Shown here: in pieces, positions 61,164 to 64,000 of the stretch
Position numbering within the stretch: position 1 is the first letter of the stretch
Layout: every line of letters begins with the position of its first letter
Assembly: GCF_903815225.1 (NCBI RefSeq)
Contig: NZ_LR813084.1
Location: forward strand, 3,514,501-3,578,500
Reading direction: 5' to 3'
Length of the DNA: 64,000 nucleotides
Origin: Delftia tsuruhatensis
GTDB lineage: Bacteria; Pseudomonadota; Gammaproteobacteria; Burkholderiales; Burkholderiaceae_C
Program-made: the position numbers and the translations under genes
Notes under the pieces: model-generated
Told to the model about the DNA's origin: nothing
What the model saw: only the letters and a program-made list of their open reading frames with translations
The model's database searches: none

Positions 61164-62510
61164 TCAGCCCTCCCCGCGCTTGATGGCTTCTTCGATCTCT
61201 TCCTGGATGCGCTCCCAGCGGCGCAGGCACCAGCGCCGCGCCACCTCCAGCAGGCCCATGCCCACCACGAAGACCACGATGGCCACCGTCCAGGTGGATG
61301 CCGAGCTGGTATCGAGTTGCGCGCCCATGAACGAGACCTGCGGGCCCAGGGCCGCGTTCAGCTGCAGGTGGTAGATCATCTCCACGATGGCCGCGCCCCC
61401 GGCGATGGCCAGCAGCGCGCTGGCCGCGATCGCCATGTAGGGCTGGGCCAGCCGGCGCCACTTGCCAAAGCGCGCCACGCGCAGGTTCATCATGATCAGG
61501 CTGGCCACGCCGCCGGGCGCGTACATCACCATCAGCAGGAACACCAGACCCAGGTACAGCAGCCAGGCCTTGGTCAGTTCCGACAGCAGCACCGAGGCCA
61601 GCACCAGCAGCACGGCGCCGATGATGGGCCCGAAGAAGAAGGTGGCGCCGCCCAGGAAGGTGAACAGCAGGTAGGAACCCGAGCGCATGACGCTGACGCT
61701 GTCCATGGCCGTGATGATCTCGAAGTTGATGGCCGCCAGCCCGCCGCCGATGCCCGCGAAGAAGCCCGCGATGATGAAGGCGAAGTAGCGCACGCGCTGG
61801 GTGTTGTAGCCCACGAACTCCACGCGCTCGGGGTTGTCGCGCACGGCGTTGAGCATGCGGCCCAGCGGCGTTCCCGTGAAGGCGAACATGGCGGCCGTGC
61901 AGAGGAAGCAGTAGGCCGCTATCAGGTAGTAGACCTCCATGCCCGAGCCGAAGGTCAGCCCGAAGAAGGGCTTGCCGTAGACGCGGTCGGTGGTGATGCC
62001 GCCTTCGCCGCCGAAGAACTCGGGGAACATCAGCGCCATCGAGGCCACCAGCTCGCCGATACCCATGGTGATCATGGCGAAGGTGGTGCCCGACTTCTTG
62101 GTCGTCACATAGCCCAGCAGGGCCGCGAAGAACATGCCGCCCAGGCCGCCGATGACGGGAATCAGCACCAGTGGAATGTTCCAGTCGCCGGCGCCGGCCT
62201 TGTTCATCGCATGGATGGCGATGAACGAGCCCAGGCCCGTGTAGACCGCATGGCCGAAGCTCAGCATGCCGCCCTGCCCCAGCAGGATGTTGTAGGACAG
62301 GCAGATGATGATGAGGTAGCCGATCTGGCTGAGCATGGTCAGCGCCAGGCTGCTGGTGAACACCAGCGGCGCCACGATCAGGGCCAGGGCGAAGGCGCCC
62401 CAGATCAGGATGCGCGCGATGTTCAGCGGCTGGAAGCTGTAGTGGCGCCCGGCCGCGGCGCCGGCCTTGGGCGAAGTCGTGTTCATGGTCGGTTTGGTGA
62501 TCGAAGACAT
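61164..62510 (-). CDS. livM: Branched-chain amino-acid-type ABC transporter permease LivM
   Basis: A 448-residue permease with about ten membrane helices. The family core is ISYNILLGQGGMLSFGHAVYTGLG (here LSYNILLGQGGMLSFGHA) and GPIIGAVLLVL. It has a longer N-terminal region (about 35 residues, MSSITKPTMNTTSPKAG) and a C-terminal charged tail with RRWERIQEEIEEAIKRGEG. It forms the channel with LivH; livH ends 2 bp before its start. Confidence 0.9.
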   Translation of the reverse strand: MSSITKPTMNTTSPKAGAAAGRHYSFQPLNIARILIWGAFALALIVAPLVFTSSLALTMLSQIGYLIIICLSYNILLGQGGMLSFGHAVYTGLGSFIAIHAMNKAGAGDWNIPLVLIPVIGGLGGMFFAALLGYVTTKKSGTTFAMITMGIGELVASMALMFPEFFGGEGGITTDRVYGKPFFGLTFGSGMEVYYLIAAYCFLCTAAMFAFTGTPLGRMLNAVRDNPERVEFVGYNTQRVRYFAFIIAGFFAGIGGGLAAINFEIITAMDSVSVMRSGSYLLFTFLGGATFFFGPIIGAVLLVLASVLLSELTKAWLLYLGLVFLLMVMYAPGGVASLIMMNLRVARFGKWRRLAQPYMAIAASALLAIAGGAAIVEMIYHLQLNAALGPQVSFMGAQLDTSSASTWTVAIVVFVVGMGLLEVARRWCLRRWERIQEEIEEAIKRGEG

Positions 62511-62512
62511 GG

Positions 62513-63466
62513 TCAGTCCCCCCGCGTGCCGAGCAGGCCCTTGGGCCGGAAGATGAGGATCAGCACCAGGAACAGGTAGGGCAGGATGGGCGCGACCTGG
62601 GAGATGGTGAGCTTGAGCAGGGGCCAGCCGAAGGTCTGCTCGCCGACGGGGCTGCCCAGCGTGGCCAGCAGGCTGGCCAGCGACCAGTCGATGGCCACGG
62701 CGAAGGTCTGCACGATGCCGATCAGCAGCGAGGCCACGAAGGCCCCGGCCAACGAGCCCATGCCGCCGACCACCACCACCACGAAGATGATGGAGCCCAC
62801 CGACATGGCCATGGCGGGCTCCGTGACATAGGTGTTGCCGCCGATGACACCGGCCAGGCCCGCCAGCGCGCAGCCGCCGCCGAAGACCAGCATGAACACG
62901 CGTGGCACGTTGTGGCCCAGGGCCTCCACCATCTCGGGGTTCTTGAGCGCGGCCTGGATGACCAGGCCGATGCGCGTGCGCGTCAGCAGCAGCCACACGG
63001 CCACCAGCATCAGCAGCGCCACCAGCATCACGAAGGAGCGCGAGCGCGGGAACTGCGTGCCGTACAGCGTGAACAGCGGGCCTTGCAGCGCGGGCGGCAG
63101 GCCGTAGGGCACGGTGCCGCGCCCCCAGACCAGTTGCACCACTTCGAGGATGAGGTAGGACAGGCCGAAGGTCACGAGCAGCTCGGGCACATGGCCGTAC
63201 TTGTGCACGCGGCGCAGGCTGTAGCGCTCGAACAGCGCCCCCAGGCCGCCGACCAGCAGCGGCGCGACGAACAGCGCACCCCAGAAGCCGATGATGCCGC
63301 TGAGCGTGTAGGCGAAGTACGCGCCCAGCATGTAGAAGCTGGTGTGGGCGAAGTTGAGCACGCCCATCATGCTGAAGATCAGCGTCAGCCCGGAGCTGAG
63401 CATGAACAGCAGCAGGCCGTAGCTCACGCCGTTGAGCAGCGATATGGTGAAGAACTCGAGCGTCAT
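62513..63466 (-). CDS. livH: Branched-chain amino-acid-type ABC transporter permease LivH
   Basis: A 317-residue permease with eight or so helices. It begins MTLEFFTISLLNGVSYGLLL and has MMGVLNFAHTSFYMLGAY, the typical LivH pattern of N-F-AHG-like substrate-path residues, and VVVVGGMGSLAGAFVASLL. It lies between the binding-protein gene and livM. In this family the ligand can also be urea, amides or aromatic acids, so the substrate is not fixed. Confidence 0.9.
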   Translation of the reverse strand: MTLEFFTISLLNGVSYGLLLFMLSSGLTLIFSMMGVLNFAHTSFYMLGAYFAYTLSGIIGFWGALFVAPLLVGGLGALFERYSLRRVHKYGHVPELLVTFGLSYLILEVVQLVWGRGTVPYGLPPALQGPLFTLYGTQFPRSRSFVMLVALLMLVAVWLLLTRTRIGLVIQAALKNPEMVEALGHNVPRVFMLVFGGGCALAGLAGVIGGNTYVTEPAMAMSVGSIIFVVVVVGGMGSLAGAFVASLLIGIVQTFAVAIDWSLASLLATLGSPVGEQTFGWPLLKLTISQVAPILPYLFLVLILIFRPKGLLGTRGD

Positions 63467-63519
63467 CGAAAGGCCTCGGTTTCGGTGCGTGGGAGACAGG
63501 ACAAGGCGCGGGGCCGGGC

Positions 63520-64000
63520 TCAGGATGGCCGCTTCATCTGGCAGGAAGTCGGCGTGCTGGCCACGTAGGGCTCGTAGTACTTCACTGGCGCGAAGGTGTA
63601 GCCGGTGTTCTCGGCGTCGTAGGGGTTCTTGCCGCCGGCCTTTTCCCAGCGCGTGATGTACAGGCCCTGCTGCAGCTGGTGGTCGCTCTTGCGCATCTCG
63701 ACCTCGCCGTTGAAGCTCTTGATCCGCATGCCCTCCAGCGCCGCCGCCACCTTGACAGGATCGGTGCCGCCGGTCTTGGCGAACGCGGCGTCCAGCAGCG
63801 CGAACACGTGGTAGATCGAGCTTTGCGTGAGGTCGTCGTTCATCTTTTTCTTGAACTCGGCCATCAGCGGCTGGATGGGGCCGCCCATGTTGTAGTGGCC
63901 GTAGCCCACGACATAGACCTTGCCGTCGGAGGCCGCGCCCATGGCAGTGGGCGAGCCCGAGCCGAAGGCGTAGTAGGTGTAGAACTTGACGTTGTTCAGC
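63520..64000 (-). CDS. Branched-chain amino-acid-type ABC transporter substrate-binding protein, C-terminal part
   Basis: The last 159 residues of a periplasmic binding protein of the LivK/type I fold; the N-terminus lies right of the window. The visible part has FYTYYAFGSGSPTAMG, then DGKVYVVGYGHYNMGG, then KKMNDDLTQSSIYHVFALLDAAFAKTGG (quoted in part: SSIYHVFALLDAAFAKTGG) and ends TPTSCQMKRPS. It delivers the ligand to LivHM. It lies 53 bp before livH and should be the first gene of the operon visible here. Confidence 0.85.
   Translation of the reverse strand, partial: LNNVKFYTYYAFGSGSPTAMGAASDGKVYVVGYGHYNMGGPIQPLMAEFKKKMNDDLTQSSIYHVFALLDAAFAKTGGTDPVKVAAALEGMRIKSFNGEVEMRKSDHQLQQGLYITRWEKAGGKNPYDAENTGYTFAPVKYYEPYVASTPTSCQMKRPS

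Noticed and set aside
1-64000. tRNA, rRNA or CRISPR features
   Set aside because: I saw no cloverleaf-type sequence, rRNA segment or regular repeat-spacer array; a covariance search would be needed to exclude a small RNA.

Overview
The window is about two-thirds G+C and densely coded. Gene content points to a member of the Comamonadaceae (Burkholderiales), most likely Delftia or a close relative. It carries lctP-lldR-lldD-dld lactate genes, PQQ alcohol oxidation, a betaproteobacterial fad operon and liv transport genes. This assignment is an inference from gene content; there is no rRNA or other marker gene here, and I found no tRNA or CRISPR array.

Layout. 1-11.2 kb is mostly catabolic: a truncated Bcr/CflA transporter, a lipoprotein-like DUF1566 protein, a minus-strand run of SDR, thioesterase, MDR reductase and SDR, a DMT exporter, and an O6-methylguanine methyltransferase facing an unknown 104-residue protein across two SOS-type boxes. 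Then come an acyl-CoA ligase (frameshifted) and an enoyl-CoA hydratase opposite a PaaX-like regulator, and an RlmI-like methyltransferase. 11.2-20.5 kb holds a GAF/Fis regulator, a TonB receptor, a small pilin-like overlapping set, and an operon of PQQ-cytochrome c alcohol dehydrogenase, outer-membrane protein and aldehyde dehydrogenase. One 17-bp operator form occurs in front of both the regulator and the alcohol dehydrogenase. 20.7-27.7 kb holds an S41 peptidase and the lactate utilisation operon with two LldR-type operators. 28-31.4 kb is a phosphonate-type ABC transporter with a fused double permease and a structured leader.

31.4-43 kb mixes regulators and exporters with a broken accessory region. 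At 33.5-34.5 kb three overlapping genes encode a DUF2892 membrane protein, an ECF sigma factor and a 47-residue CPAC peptide. From 34.5 to 38.2 kb there are A+T-rich small membrane genes, a damaged flavodoxin, pieces of a TonB receptor, a transposase and a Dam methylase, and a complete IS3-family element. A second remnant patch lies at 42.45-42.95 kb.

43.05-46.7 kb holds the most unusual locus: a 3-hydroxybutyrate-dehydrogenase-like SDR, a 763-residue fusion of an AIF/ferredoxin-reductase-like flavoprotein to a patatin-like hydrolase, and a phasin-like protein. This suggests a role at polyhydroxyalkanoate granules. 46.8-52.1 kb is a fatty-acid beta-oxidation operon (fadB, fadA, an acyl-CoA dehydrogenase). 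52.3-59.6 kb has a CueR copper module (copZ, ferredoxin, cueR) next to a tripartite RND efflux operon. 59.6-64 kb is a branched-chain amino-acid-type ABC transporter (livF, livG, livM, livH, partial livK).

Several genes between 35 and 38.6 kb, and the ligase at 8.2 kb, are broken by what look like single missing bases in G/C runs. That could be pseudogene decay or sequencing error, and it affects how those entries should be read.
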